A DNA stretch of 9,526 nucleotides. Source: Rhodobacter sp. (GTDB lineage: Bacteria > Pseudomonadota > Alphaproteobacteria > Rhodobacterales > Rhodobacteraceae). The stretch's first letter is position 1, and each line of letters begins with the position of its first letter. The stretch is taken from contig JAIXVS010000020.1 of NCBI GenBank assembly GCA_027482795.1, positions 1 through 9,526 on the forward strand. Direction: 5' to 3'. Positions 1-6,854 of this stretch are shown piece by piece. The position numbers and the translations under genes are program-made. The notes below the pieces were generated by a model. It was not told the origin of the DNA, searched no databases, and was given only the letters and a program-made list of their open reading frames with translations.

Positions 1-2
1 TG

Positions 3-431
3 GTGCAGGGTGGCATAAATGACGGGCAATTGCTGGCCCAGATTCACATTGCGCGCAATGATGGGGCGGCCGCCCTTGCTGCGATAGCGGCGCAGGATAC
101 ACCCCAAGCGGTAGAGCTGCGCGCCATGGCCCAATCGATTCTTGGTGACCATGCATCGGCTGCAAAAACGCTTGCGCCTGTCTCTGACGCCTCGGCTGCA
201 AGGGCCTTGGCACTGGCGCAAGATTGGCAATCGCTTGCCGCAAGCAGCCCATCACAGTGGTCTGCGCTTGCACAAAATCTGACCACGCCGCCACCGCCCG
301 AAGCAACAGGTGTTGATACATTCGGCCCGCTTGCCCGCGGATTATCCTTGGCAGAGCAAAGCGCGGCAACCCGCGCCGAAATTGAAAAGCTTCTGGGCAG
401 CCTTCCCGCGCCCGCGCCTGATACGCCCTAA
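3..431 (+). CDS. C-terminal part of an Ala-rich helical-repeat (TPR-like) protein, 5' end outside window
   Basis: This open frame runs from the left edge to a TAA at 429-431, and about 142 residues are visible. I do not recognise a named family. The visible part is very rich in Ala, Leu and Gln and reads as successive amphipathic helices (for example AAALAAIAA, VELRAMAQSILGDHASAAKTL, RALALAQDWQSLAA). That is the look of tetratricopeptide-type repeats. The tail is short and proline-rich (LPAPAPDTP). A GTG at position 3 is the first possible start, but it has no room for a ribosome site and the repeat pattern is already under way, so the gene very probably begins upstream. It lies on the same strand as the transglycosylase and flhA, separated by a 120-base gap. 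A flagellar or motor-related role is only suggested by this position. It could instead be an unrelated neighbour. Confidence 0.6.
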   Translation: MQGGINDGQLLAQIHIARNDGAAALAAIAAQDTPQAVELRAMAQSILGDHASAAKTLAPVSDASAARALALAQDWQSLAASSPSQWSALAQNLTTPPPPEATGVDTFGPLARGLSLAEQSAATRAEIEKLLGSLPAPAPDTP

Positions 432-466
432 CCTTTCGACTGGGGGATGGCAAAGCGCCCCTCAAA

Positions 467-521
467 CTTTTGGGCGCGTGGTTACCACTTCGTAACCTCT
501 GCCCCCTAAACTGCCCAAAAG
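467..521. repeat. Perfect 9-bp inverted repeat, CTTTTGGGC / GCCCAAAAG
   Basis: The arms are CTTTTGGGC at 467-475 and GCCCAAAAG at 513-521. They are exact reverse complements separated by 37 bases. The enclosed loop contains the smaller palindrome at 480-497, so a transcript could fold as a 9-bp outer stem with an inner 6-bp hairpin. The match does not extend beyond the arms in either direction. No uridine run follows the right arm, which argues against a simple intrinsic terminator on the plus strand. Confidence 0.55.
480..497. promoter_or_regulatory. 18-bp palindrome GGTTAC-N6-GTAACC, candidate operator
   Basis: GGTTAC at 480-485 and GTAACC at 492-497 form a perfect dyad with a 6-base spacer, about 55 bases before the transglycosylase ATG. 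The dyad can be read as TTAC-N7-TAAC, a degenerate version of the alphaproteobacterial CtrA box (TTAA-N7-TTAA). CtrA controls flagellar genes in many Rhodobacterales, so it is a plausible regulator, but the box departs from consensus in both halves. Another dimeric regulator, or an RNA hairpin, is equally possible. Confidence 0.35.
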
Positions 522-551
522 CCAATGCAGAAGCGTTGAAAAGGATATTCT

Positions 552-1235
552 ATGCGGCATAAGTCGTTCTTGCTTTTGGGTTTTGTGGTTTCTATTGCCC
601 ATGCATGTCCTAGCCTAGCCGCCACAGATCAACCCCACACAATTTGTGATATCGCAGCCCAGCAGGCGGCGCAAAACACTGGCGTGCCGCTTTCTGTATT
701 GATGTCGATTGCGCGGGTCGAAACGGGAACCTCCATGGCAGGCACGCTGACGCCTTGGCCGTGGACGGCGAACCTTGGCGGAAAAGGGTATTTTTTCAAA
801 ACTATGGACGAGGCGATTGCCTTTTCCGCGCAGCAAATCGACGCGGGCACGATCAATTTTGATGTGGGCTGCTTTCAAATCAATCTGCGCTGGCATTCCA
901 AGGGGTTTACGTCGCTGGAAAACGCTTTTGACCCCATGACAAATGCAAATTACGCGGCAAATTTTCTGGCGCGGCTTTATCAAGACACGGGCAACTGGTC
1001 AGACGCGGTCGCAACCTATCATTCGCGCACGCCAGAACATGCGCAAACCTATTTGGAAAAGGTCAAATCGGTTTGGAGCGACTTGCAATCTAGCGGGGCT
1101 GAAGTGCCCGCACCCGCCGTAGAACCGCCGCCAATGCGGGTCAACACCTTTCCCCTGCTGCAACCCGGCACGGGCACTGGCGGCTCGCTTGTGCCGCAAA
1201 GCCATGCAAGCGGCGTTACGTTCGCGTTAAGGTAA
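552..1235 (+). CDS. Secreted lytic transglycosylase (SLT/GH23 fold), probable flagellar SltF-type muramidase
   Basis: The protein has 227 residues and would cleave glycan strands of peptidoglycan in the periplasm so that the flagellar rod can pass. Residues 1-24 are a signal peptide (basic start, hydrophobic core LLLGFVVSIAHA, then SLAA). The SLT domain follows at about 30-175. The likely catalytic acid is Glu57 in ARVETGT. Next comes a PWPWT insert (68-72), seen in the SltF/VirB1-like subgroup, then GCFQINLRWH (106-115) and ATYHS (154-158), matching the usual GxxQI and A-YN/H positions. The tail from about 184 is rich in Pro and Gly and looks disordered; in Rhodobacter sphaeroides SltF the C-terminal region modulates interaction with FlgJ. 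AAAGGA-type bases lie about 7 before the ATG. The stop is 4 bases from flhA, which supports a flagellar role. The symbol sltF fits by analogy but is not proven. Confidence 0.8.
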   Translation: MRHKSFLLLGFVVSIAHACPSLAATDQPHTICDIAAQQAAQNTGVPLSVLMSIARVETGTSMAGTLTPWPWTANLGGKGYFFKTMDEAIAFSAQQIDAGTINFDVGCFQINLRWHSKGFTSLENAFDPMTNANYAANFLARLYQDTGNWSDAVATYHSRTPEHAQTYLEKVKSVWSDLQSSGAEVPAPAVEPPPMRVNTFPLLQPGTGTGGSLVPQSHASGVTFALR

Positions 1236-1239
1236 AGCC

Positions 1240-3309
1240 ATGCCGATCCCCCTAAATAAATTGTTCCAGCCAACCATTCTGTTGGCCATGGCGCTGATGG
1301 CGGTCATCATCATGATGATCCTGCCCATCCCTGCTTGGGCGCTGGATGTCGGCCTTGCCATATCGTTTTCGCTGGCAATTTTGATGCTGACGGTGGCACT
1401 TTTTATCGAACGCCCGCTTGATTTTTCGGCCTTTCCGACAATTCTTTTGGCCTCGCTTTTGCTGCGCCTTTCGCTGAACGTTTCGTCGACGAAACTCATC
1501 ATCGGGCAGGGGCATACGGGCACTGATGCCGCAGGCCATGTCATCGAAGGATTTGCCGAATTTATCATGGGCGGCAATCTTTTGCTGGGGCTGGTGATTT
1601 TTCTTGTTTTGCTGATTGTGAACTTTGTCGTCATCACCAAAGGCGCGGGCCGTATGGCCGAAGTGGGCGCGCGCTTTGCCCTTGATGGGATGCCCGGGCG
1701 GCAATTGGCCATCGATGCCGATATGGCCGCAGGTGCCATTGACCACGCCGAGGCCAAGCGCCGCCGCGAGTTGGAATTGGCCGAGACAAATTTTTTCGGC
1801 TCGTTGGATGGTGTTTCGAAATTTGTCAAAGGTGACGCAATTGCAGGCCTGATGATTACGGGGCTAAACTTGGTGATGGGCCTGATCATGGGCGTTGTCT
1901 TTCATGACATGCCCTTTGGCGAAGCCTTTGAAACCTATTCAATTTTGACTGTGGGCGACGGGCTTGTTTCGCAAATTCCCGCCGTTATCATCTCGATTGC
2001 TGCGGCGCTTTTGCTGTCGCGCGGCGGTTCAAAAGGGGCCGCTGACGTTTCGTTCTTTGCCCAGCTTAGCAAATATCCAGGCGCTCTTGGCACGGTGGGT
2101 GTTTTGATGGCGCTTTTGGCTATTGTGCCTGGGATGCCGTTTGTTCCCTTTATTCTGTCGGGCGCGGTGATGGGCTATTTGGCTTGGCGCACGGCAAAAA
2201 TAGACCAAAAGGCGCAAATCGCCGACATTGAAACGACCGCCCCACCGCCGCCCAAAAACATTGGCGATCTTTTGGATTTTGACGAAATTCACGTCGAATT
2301 TTCACCCGATTTGGTCAGCATGGTTCTGGATCCTGTCACGGGTTTGGAAACCCGCATTGCCAATATGCGCAATTATGTCGCCACCAGTTTTGGCCTGATC
2401 TTGCCTGAAATGCGGCTGACCGATGATGCGGCACTGCCGCCCAGCAGCTACCGCATTCGTCTGCAAGGGGTTGAAACCGCCCGCGATCGGCTGATGGCCG
2501 ACCGCGTTTTGGTGCTGCTGGCCGATGGTATCATCGCCCCCGATGGGCTGGACGCGCGCGAACCTGTTTATGGCGCGCCTGCGCGCTGGATCAGGCCTGA
2601 TGTGCAAGAGGATGCAGCCTTGGCTGGCCTGACGGTTGTCTATCCTGCCGAGGTTTTGGCCACGCATCTTCTTGAAATTATTAAGGGAAATCTCGCCCGC
2701 CTGCTGTCTGTGCGCGGGCTTCGCCGCCTGCTGGACGAGTTTGCAACGCTATCAGACCCCGCGCGCGCTGCATCGAACCGCCGCCTTTTGGATGAGATGA
2801 TCCCCGAAAAAGTGCCCGTCGATCTGCTGCTTGCGGTGCTGAAACTGCTGCTAGAGGAACGAGTCTCGATCCGCAACTTGCCGCTTATTCTGGAATCTAT
2901 CGCCGAGGCGCGCGGCCTTGGCCTGCCCGAAGCCATTTGCGAACATGTTCGCCAAAAACTGGGCTTTCAATTGGTTGCCGAATTGAAACGCGCCGACGGG
3001 TCGATCCCGCTAATTCAACTGGCGGCTGAATGGGAAAAGCTGTTCTTAGATTATCAAATAGACGGTGACCGTGGCCAGCGGGATGTGGCCCTGCCGCCCG
3101 AACAGTTTAACAAACTGGCAACTGGCATTGCCGAGCGGTTAAACCGCGCGGGCGAAAGTGGTAACTTCCCCGCCCTTGTTACATCGACCTTGCGGCGCAG
3201 ATTTTTGCGCACCGTCATGGCGGCCAAAGGCATATCTGCGCCTGTTTTGTCTTACGAAGAAATCGGCATGTCGGCGCGCCCCGCCATGCTGGGTGTGGTC
3301 GCGCCATGA
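1240..3309 (+). CDS. flhA: Flagellar export gate protein FlhA
   Basis: FlhA forms the nonameric ring of the flagellar type III export gate in the inner membrane. Its cytoplasmic domain docks substrates and chaperones, and the membrane part conducts protons. The 689 residues match the usual family length. About eight membrane segments fill residues 13-320. The FHIPEP family signature lies at about 138-161 (RMAEVGARFALDGMPGRQ and on to IDAD), with Gly and Arg at places often occupied by Ser/Ala and Lys. GDAIAGL (198-204) carries the conserved Asp199 implicated in proton coupling, and TVGDGLVSQIPA (237-248) is also conserved. The cytoplasmic domain runs from about 335 and ends with the typical VLSYEEI. 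The ATG is 4 bases after the transglycosylase stop, with AAGG 7 bases before it. The end overlaps fliR by ATGA. Both points favour co-transcription and translational coupling. Confidence 0.97.
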   Translation: MPIPLNKLFQPTILLAMALMAVIIMMILPIPAWALDVGLAISFSLAILMLTVALFIERPLDFSAFPTILLASLLLRLSLNVSSTKLIIGQGHTGTDAAGHVIEGFAEFIMGGNLLLGLVIFLVLLIVNFVVITKGAGRMAEVGARFALDGMPGRQLAIDADMAAGAIDHAEAKRRRELELAETNFFGSLDGVSKFVKGDAIAGLMITGLNLVMGLIMGVVFHDMPFGEAFETYSILTVGDGLVSQIPAVIISIAAALLLSRGGSKGAADVSFFAQLSKYPGALGTVGVLMALLAIVPGMPFVPFILSGAVMGYLAWRTAKIDQKAQIADIETTAPPPPKNIGDLLDFDEIHVEFSPDLVSMVLDPVTGLETRIANMRNYVATSFGLILPEMRLTDDAALPPSSYRIRLQGVETARDRLMADRVLVLLADGIIAPDGLDAREPVYGAPARWIRPDVQEDAALAGLTVVYPAEVLATHLLEIIKGNLARLLSVRGLRRLLDEFATLSDPARAASNRRLLDEMIPEKVPVDLLLAVLKLLLEERVSIRNLPLILESIAEARGLGLPEAICEHVRQKLGFQLVAELKRADGSIPLIQLAAEWEKLFLDYQIDGDRGQRDVALPPEQFNKLATGIAERLNRAGESGNFPALVTSTLRRRFLRTVMAAKGISAPVLSYEEIGMSARPAMLGVVAP

Positions 3310-4082
3310 CGGAACTTTTTGATTTTGTTGCGCAGTTTCAGGGTATTGGCGCAGAAATGGCGTGGCGTTTTTGGCTAGTGTTTTTGCGCTGCGGCACTGC
3401 CATGGCCTTGCTGCCCGCCTTTGGCGAGCAAGCCATCCCGCAGCGGATCAAACTGGTGATTGCCATTGCCTTTACCCTTATCGTCGCCCCTGCCGCAGGG
3501 CCAATGCCCAGCCCCCAAGCGGCACCCTTGGCCGATATGGGGGCCGAGGTGGTGATTGGTCTGGCCTTGGGCATGGCTTTGCGTTTGATGGTGCTGGCCC
3601 TGCAAGTGGCGGGTTCTATCGCCGCCAACGCAACCTCGCTGTCGCAGCTTTTTGGCGGCGCGGGCCCCGAACCGCAGCCCGCAATTTCTAACCTGCTTGT
3701 CATGGCGGGCCTTGCTTTGGCCTTGGCTGCGGGGTTGCACGTGCAACTTTCGCAAGCCCTTATTCAATCCTACATTGCCTTTGCGGCTGGCACGCTGCCA
3801 AAGGCATCGGATATGGCCGATTGGGGCGTGCGGCACATTGCATCTGCCTTTTCCTTGGCCTTTGTTTTGGCCGCGCCCTTCACCATTGCCGCATTTTTGT
3901 ACAACGTCGCTTTGGGCGTGATCAACCGATCCTTGCCCGCCTTGATGGTGTCTTTCATTGGCGCGCCTGCTTTGGCGGGCGGGGGACTTGTGCTGATTGC
4001 GGTCGTTGTGCCTGTTATGCTGGCGATCTGGGTTGCGAAATTTCAAACCGTCCTTGCCGCACCTTTTGCGGTTGCACCTTAA
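3306..4082 (+). CDS. fliR: Flagellar export gate protein FliR
   Basis: FliR is a core subunit of the FliPQR export channel in the inner membrane. At 258 residues it has the usual length. Hydrophobic segments lie at about 18-38, 47-64, 78-105, 127-146, 177-204 and 212-244, interrupted by polar turns. Recognisable family features are the early LPAFGEQAIPQRIKL stretch (36-50), EVVIGLALGMALRL (81-94), and the late loop INRSLPALMVSFIGAPA (206-222). The ATG overlaps the flhA stop as ATGA, and no strong Shine-Dalgarno is seen, so translation probably depends on flhA readthrough of ribosomes. FlhB follows 12 bases later. FliQ, its partner in the channel, is encoded at the other end of the window on the opposite strand. 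Confidence 0.94.
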   Translation: MTELFDFVAQFQGIGAEMAWRFWLVFLRCGTAMALLPAFGEQAIPQRIKLVIAIAFTLIVAPAAGPMPSPQAAPLADMGAEVVIGLALGMALRLMVLALQVAGSIAANATSLSQLFGGAGPEPQPAISNLLVMAGLALALAAGLHVQLSQALIQSYIAFAAGTLPKASDMADWGVRHIASAFSLAFVLAAPFTIAAFLYNVALGVINRSLPALMVSFIGAPALAGGGLVLIAVVVPVMLAIWVAKFQTVLAAPFAVAP

Positions 4083-4094
4083 GGGGCGATTTGG

Positions 4095-5201
4095 ATGAGT
4101 GAGGAAGATACCGGCGATAAGGAATTTGACGCCTCGCAAAAGCGGCTGGATGATGCGCGCGCGCGCGGCGAAATTCCAAAATCTCAAGATTTGGCGGCGG
4201 CGGCCTCTTACGCGGGGTTTGCATTGGCCTGTTTGCTGGCGGGGGCTGCGGGCATTATTGCCTTTGGAAATGCATTTTCAACAGTGTTGGGACAAGCCGA
4301 ACGGCTGGCCCCGATGGTTTTGCGCGCAGCGCCTGCCCCCACGGCTGCGATTGGCTGGGCTTTTGGGCTGCCCACTTTGCCCCTTTTCGCTGCGCCCGCG
4401 GTGGCGGTGCTGCTTGTGCTGTTCGCGCAAGGCGCTATCCATTTTGCCCCCGAAAAGATTCAGTTCAAAATGTCAAGAATTTCACCCTTGGCGACGGCTG
4501 CGCAGAAATTCGGCATTGAAGGCCTTGTCGATTTTGGCAAGAACACTTTGAAAATGCTGGTTATTTCGGTGCTGCTGGGCGTTTTTCTGGCGATGCGTTC
4601 GACCGATATTTTGGGCAGCCTTTATCTGGACACTGCCACGTCGATGGCCCTTCTTCTGCGGTTATTTCTGGAATTTTTATTTCTGGTGCTGCTGATTTCG
4701 GCCAGCTTTGGCGCGCTTGATTACCTGTGGCAACGCGCGCAGCACGCGCAGAAAAATCGTATGTCGCGCAAAGAGATGATGGACGAAATGAAAGAGTCCG
4801 AGGGCGACCCGCATGTCAAACAAGACCGCCGCCAGCGCGGGCGCGAGATTGCCACAAATCGGATGCTGGCCGATGTACCCACCGCCGATGTGGTGATTGT
4901 GAACCCAACGCATTATGCTGTGGCGCTGAAATGGTCGCGCAGCAAAGGGGCCGCGCCGATTTGCGTGGCCAAAGGGGTTGATGACGTGGCCGCGCGGATT
5001 CGCGCCGCAGCCAAAGACGCAAATGTGCCGATTCACAGCGACCCGCCCACCGCGCGCGCGCTGTTTGCCACCGTTGATTTGGGGGCAGAAATTTTGCCAG
5101 AACATTACCGCGCCGTTGCCGCAGCGATCCGGTTTGCGGAAAAGATGCGCAAATTGGCCAAGTCGCGCAACGACGCGAAAAACATTAAGGTTGTGCCATG
5201 A
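4095..5201 (+). CDS. flhB: Flagellar export switch protein FlhB
   Basis: FlhB sits at the entrance of the FliPQR channel and switches export from rod/hook to filament substrates after cleaving itself. The 368 residues have a charged start (SQKRLDDARARGEIPKS, 14-30, conserved), four membrane segments at about 36-58, 88-114, 150-168 and 186-208, then the cytoplasmic domain. MKESEGDPHVK (232-242) is the family hallmark in the linker. The autocleavage motif NPTH is at 270-273, with cleavage expected between Asn270 and Pro271, and it is intact. The final 20 residues are basic. AAGGGG directly after the start of the fliR stop codon serves as ribosome site. The stop overlaps the next gene by ATGA. 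The DNA contains two alternating GC tracts (4155-4167 and 5051-5061), which encode ordinary Ala-Arg residues. Confidence 0.97.
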   Translation: MSEEDTGDKEFDASQKRLDDARARGEIPKSQDLAAAASYAGFALACLLAGAAGIIAFGNAFSTVLGQAERLAPMVLRAAPAPTAAIGWAFGLPTLPLFAAPAVAVLLVLFAQGAIHFAPEKIQFKMSRISPLATAAQKFGIEGLVDFGKNTLKMLVISVLLGVFLAMRSTDILGSLYLDTATSMALLLRLFLEFLFLVLLISASFGALDYLWQRAQHAQKNRMSRKEMMDEMKESEGDPHVKQDRRQRGREIATNRMLADVPTADVVIVNPTHYAVALKWSRSKGAAPICVAKGVDDVAARIRAAAKDANVPIHSDPPTARALFATVDLGAEILPEHYRAVAAAIRFAEKMRKLAKSRNDAKNIKVVP

Positions 5202-5554
5202 CAAAGGCGCAGAATCTGGCACGTTTGCGCGCATTGACGGACATGGTTTTGGACAGCCACCTTGGCGATTTGCGCGCCAAAGCATCGCAGCGCCAAGCGA
5301 CGATTGAAAAGCTAGAGGGCCTGCGCGCGCCGACCCCGATGCTGGATGATGCGGCAGGCATATCCGATGCTTTGGCCGCCTTGAATTTTCAAATCTGGGC
5401 CGAGGCGCGCCGCGCAGAATTATCGCAAACCTTGGCGCGGCAAACCGCAGTCTGGCTGGATAGCCGCGATCAGGCGCGGCAATCTTTTGGTAAGGCGCGC
5501 GGGTTTGAAAAACTGGTCGAGAAAACCCGCCTTCACCCGCGCCCAAAGGTTTAG
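5198..5554 (+). CDS. Small helical protein after flhB, FliJ-like candidate
   Basis: The protein has 118 residues and matches no family I can name with certainty. It is almost entirely predicted helix, rich in Ala, Arg, Gln and Leu, with heptad-like stretches at about 5-45 (ARLRALTDMVLD, DLRAKASQRQATIEKL) and 65-112 (ALNFQIWAEARRAELSQTL, DQARQSFGKARGFEKLVEK). There is no signal peptide or membrane segment. Two antiparallel helices with a break near a Pro-containing turn (44-50) is the layout of FliJ/YscO proteins, the small coiled-coil stalk of the export ATPase FliI. FliJ is not otherwise present in the window. The ATG overlaps the flhB stop (ATGA) and AAGG lies 7 bases upstream, so it is surely a real, co-translated gene. 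A FliJ role is inferred from shape, size and position only. Confidence 0.75.
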   Translation: MTKAQNLARLRALTDMVLDSHLGDLRAKASQRQATIEKLEGLRAPTPMLDDAAGISDALAALNFQIWAEARRAELSQTLARQTAVWLDSRDQARQSFGKARGFEKLVEKTRLHPRPKV

Positions 5555-5641
5555 GCCGCCACGCGCTGGGGCGCGGTACAGCGTTTGCCAGTTTACCACC
5601 GACGAGCGTTTATCGCCAATTTCCTTAACGCCAAGCTTTGC
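5555..5641. other. Convergent intergenic gap between the two operons
   Basis: The plus-strand run ends at 5554 and the minus-strand operon ends at 5642, leaving 87 bases. I looked for a two-way terminator and found only weak dyads: CGCG-CTGGGG-CGCG near 5562-5575 and a 5-bp pair GCGTT (5606-5610) with AACGC (5627-5631). Neither is followed by a clear T-run on either strand. Termination here may be factor-dependent, or the transcripts may overlap. Confidence 0.4.
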
Positions 5642-6124
5642 TTATCGGCTGTCTTGCCGCGCAATATCGTTGATCAGCACATCGGTGACTTTTTCGCCAA
5701 AAACCTTTTGCGCCGATTCCAAAAACGATTTGCGCAGCAAAACCAAATTGTCGCCATCGGTGAAAGATCCGTCAAACCCGCCCGCGTTGGCATGTTCAAA
5801 AAGAATCTGCAAAAACTCGTCGCGCAGTTTCGGTTCGCGCGCGTAAATTTCTTGGGTGCTGCCTGCCTTAGTCTCTAGGCTTAGCGCCAAAATGACCATG
5901 GCGGCGACCCTGCCTTCCTTGACCACGGGCACGACGAATTGATTGTTCAGTTTGACATATTCGGGCATGTCTTCGGGGGCGATCTCCTCCGCGGCGGCTT
6001 TGGCGGCGGCCTCGGCCTCTTCTGCGGTCAGCGGTTCGGGCGCGGGGCGCAGGGCAATGCCCGCACCAACACCCGCGCCCGCGCCGATCAGCGCAATCAG
6101 AATGGGGAGGAGTTTTTTGATCAT
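5642..6124 (-). CDS. fliL: Flagellar basal-body-associated protein FliL
   Basis: FliL is a single-pass inner-membrane protein that surrounds or supports the stator units near the MS ring. Its C-terminal domain is periplasmic. The 160 residues show a short basic start (MIKK), one Gly/Ala-rich membrane segment (about 5-26), an Ala-Glu-rich linker (about 33-52), then the conserved domain, beginning EYVKLNNQFVVPVV (55-68). Within that domain come an AAMVILALSLET strand, a helix around REPKLRDEFLQILFEHA and the C-terminal NDIARQDSR. This is the FliL-type pattern of start, strand and helix. The ATG follows the flgH stop by 6 bases. The stop codon is part of the ribosome site TGAGGG, only 3 bases from the ATG, which is unusually close. 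It is the last gene of the minus-strand operon. In many other bacteria fliL sits beside fliM instead. Confidence 0.88.
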   Translation of the reverse strand: MIKKLLPILIALIGAGAGVGAGIALRPAPEPLTAEEAEAAAKAAAEEIAPEDMPEYVKLNNQFVVPVVKEGRVAAMVILALSLETKAGSTQEIYAREPKLRDEFLQILFEHANAGGFDGSFTDGDNLVLLRKSFLESAQKVFGEKVTDVLINDIARQDSR

Positions 6125-6130
6125 GATCCC

Positions 6131-6850
6131 TCAGAACGGCAAAAGAACGTCGGAAATCTGCTGCCCATAACGCGGCTGCTGTGCGTTGCTGATCAACCCG
6201 CGCCCGCCATAGGAAATGCGCGCGCCTGCAATTTTGTCATAGGTGATTTCGTTTTGCCGCGAGATGTCGACAGGGCGCACATAGCCCGTCACGATCAATT
6301 CGCGCAGTTCAAAATTAACCCGCACTTCTTGCTGGCCTTCAATGCGCAACACGCCATTTGGCAGTTGTTCCACCACAGTGGCCGCAACGCGCAGGGTTAG
6401 TTTTTCCTTGCGCGACACCGACCCGCTGCCCGAAAAGGTCGAGGCAGAACTGGTATCAACCGCCTGCGCGGTGCTGGCGCCTTCGGGCAGGTTGGCATCC
6501 AGCCGCTGCGGAATACCAAACAAAGACCCTACGCCCATCTGCTCTTGCCCAGAACGGTCGCGGCCAGTTGAGTTTTTCATCTCGGCGCTGTCATCAATTT
6601 CGATAACCACGGTTAAAATATCGCCGCGCGTCGAGGCCCGCCTATCACCAAACAACGAATTGCTGCCCGCCGCCCAAAGCGAGGACTCGTCACTGGCCCC
6701 GCGCCGCACAACCTCGTCTGGCATGGGGGTGGCATACATGGCGCTGTGCTGGAACGATTGATCAAGGGGCGAGAATTGCGGCGCGCGGCCGACCTGATCC
6801 AGCGAAGTGCATCCCATCAGGGCAAGCGGCAAAACAAAAAGGTATCGCAT
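6131..6850 (-). CDS. flgH: Flagellar L-ring lipoprotein FlgH
   Basis: FlgH forms the outer-membrane L ring, the bushing around the distal rod. The start at 6850 gives 239 residues and places a lipoprotein signal at the N-terminus: MRYLFVLPLALMGC with the lipidated Cys14 at the end of the lipobox. A longer frame to 6895 would bury the signal and lacks a ribosome site, while GGAG stands 7 bases before 6850. Family landmarks are the STRGDILTVVIEIDDSAE stretch (about 89-106), the Asn-Ser-Thr-Gly region after it, the strand LTLRVAATVVEQLPNGVLRI, VTGYVRPVDI, and the closing ISYGGRGLISNAQQPRYG near the C-terminus. The start is 4 bases after the flgA stop. The P-ring gene flgI, often between flgA and flgH, is not here. 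Confidence 0.94.
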   Translation of the reverse strand: MRYLFVLPLALMGCTSLDQVGRAPQFSPLDQSFQHSAMYATPMPDEVVRRGASDESSLWAAGSNSLFGDRRASTRGDILTVVIEIDDSAEMKNSTGRDRSGQEQMGVGSLFGIPQRLDANLPEGASTAQAVDTSSASTFSGSGSVSRKEKLTLRVAATVVEQLPNGVLRIEGQQEVRVNFELRELIVTGYVRPVDISRQNEITYDKIAGARISYGGRGLISNAQQPRYGQQISDVLLPF

Positions 6851-6854
6851 GGGG

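Larger units (their letters stand above)
432..551. promoter_or_regulatory. Structured intergenic region upstream of the transglycosylase-flhA run
   Basis: This 120-base gap has no convincing gene. It holds a perfect 9-bp inverted repeat (467-475 with 513-521) enclosing a second perfect 6-bp palindrome (480-485 with 492-497), and a purine-rich ribosome site just before the ATG at 552. I see no clear -35/-10 pair and no -24/-12 sigma-54 box. It is the only gap of any size on the plus strand, so the promoter for the downstream export-gate genes, if separate from the upstream gene, should be here. The outer repeat could equally act on the transcript of the upstream gene as a terminator or stability element, although no T-run follows it. 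Confidence 0.45.

Noticed and set aside
1227..1889. Minus-strand open frame of 220 codons opposite the start of flhA
   Set aside because: Ser/Met/Ile-rich composition reflects the complement of membrane-segment codons; flhA is certain on the other strand.
3135..3147. Palindrome GCGGTT-A-AACCGC inside flhA
   Set aside because: Only 6-bp arms, fully explained by Arg-Leu-Asn-Arg codons, and far from any start. Such dyads are expected by chance in nearly 10 kb.
4155..4167. Alternating GC tract in flhB (also 5051-5061), possible Z-DNA
   Set aside because: Explained by GCG and CGC codons for Ala and Arg in a high-GC gene; too short to claim a structural role.
3375..4187. Minus-strand open frame of 270 codons opposite fliR
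   Set aside because: His/Gln/Gly-rich shadow of the hydrophobic fliR codons, with no recognisable motif.
4677..5546. Minus-strand open frame of 289 codons opposite flhB and the FliJ-like gene
   Set aside because: Low-complexity Arg/Pro/His composition, no ribosome site context, and complete overlap with a certain flhB.
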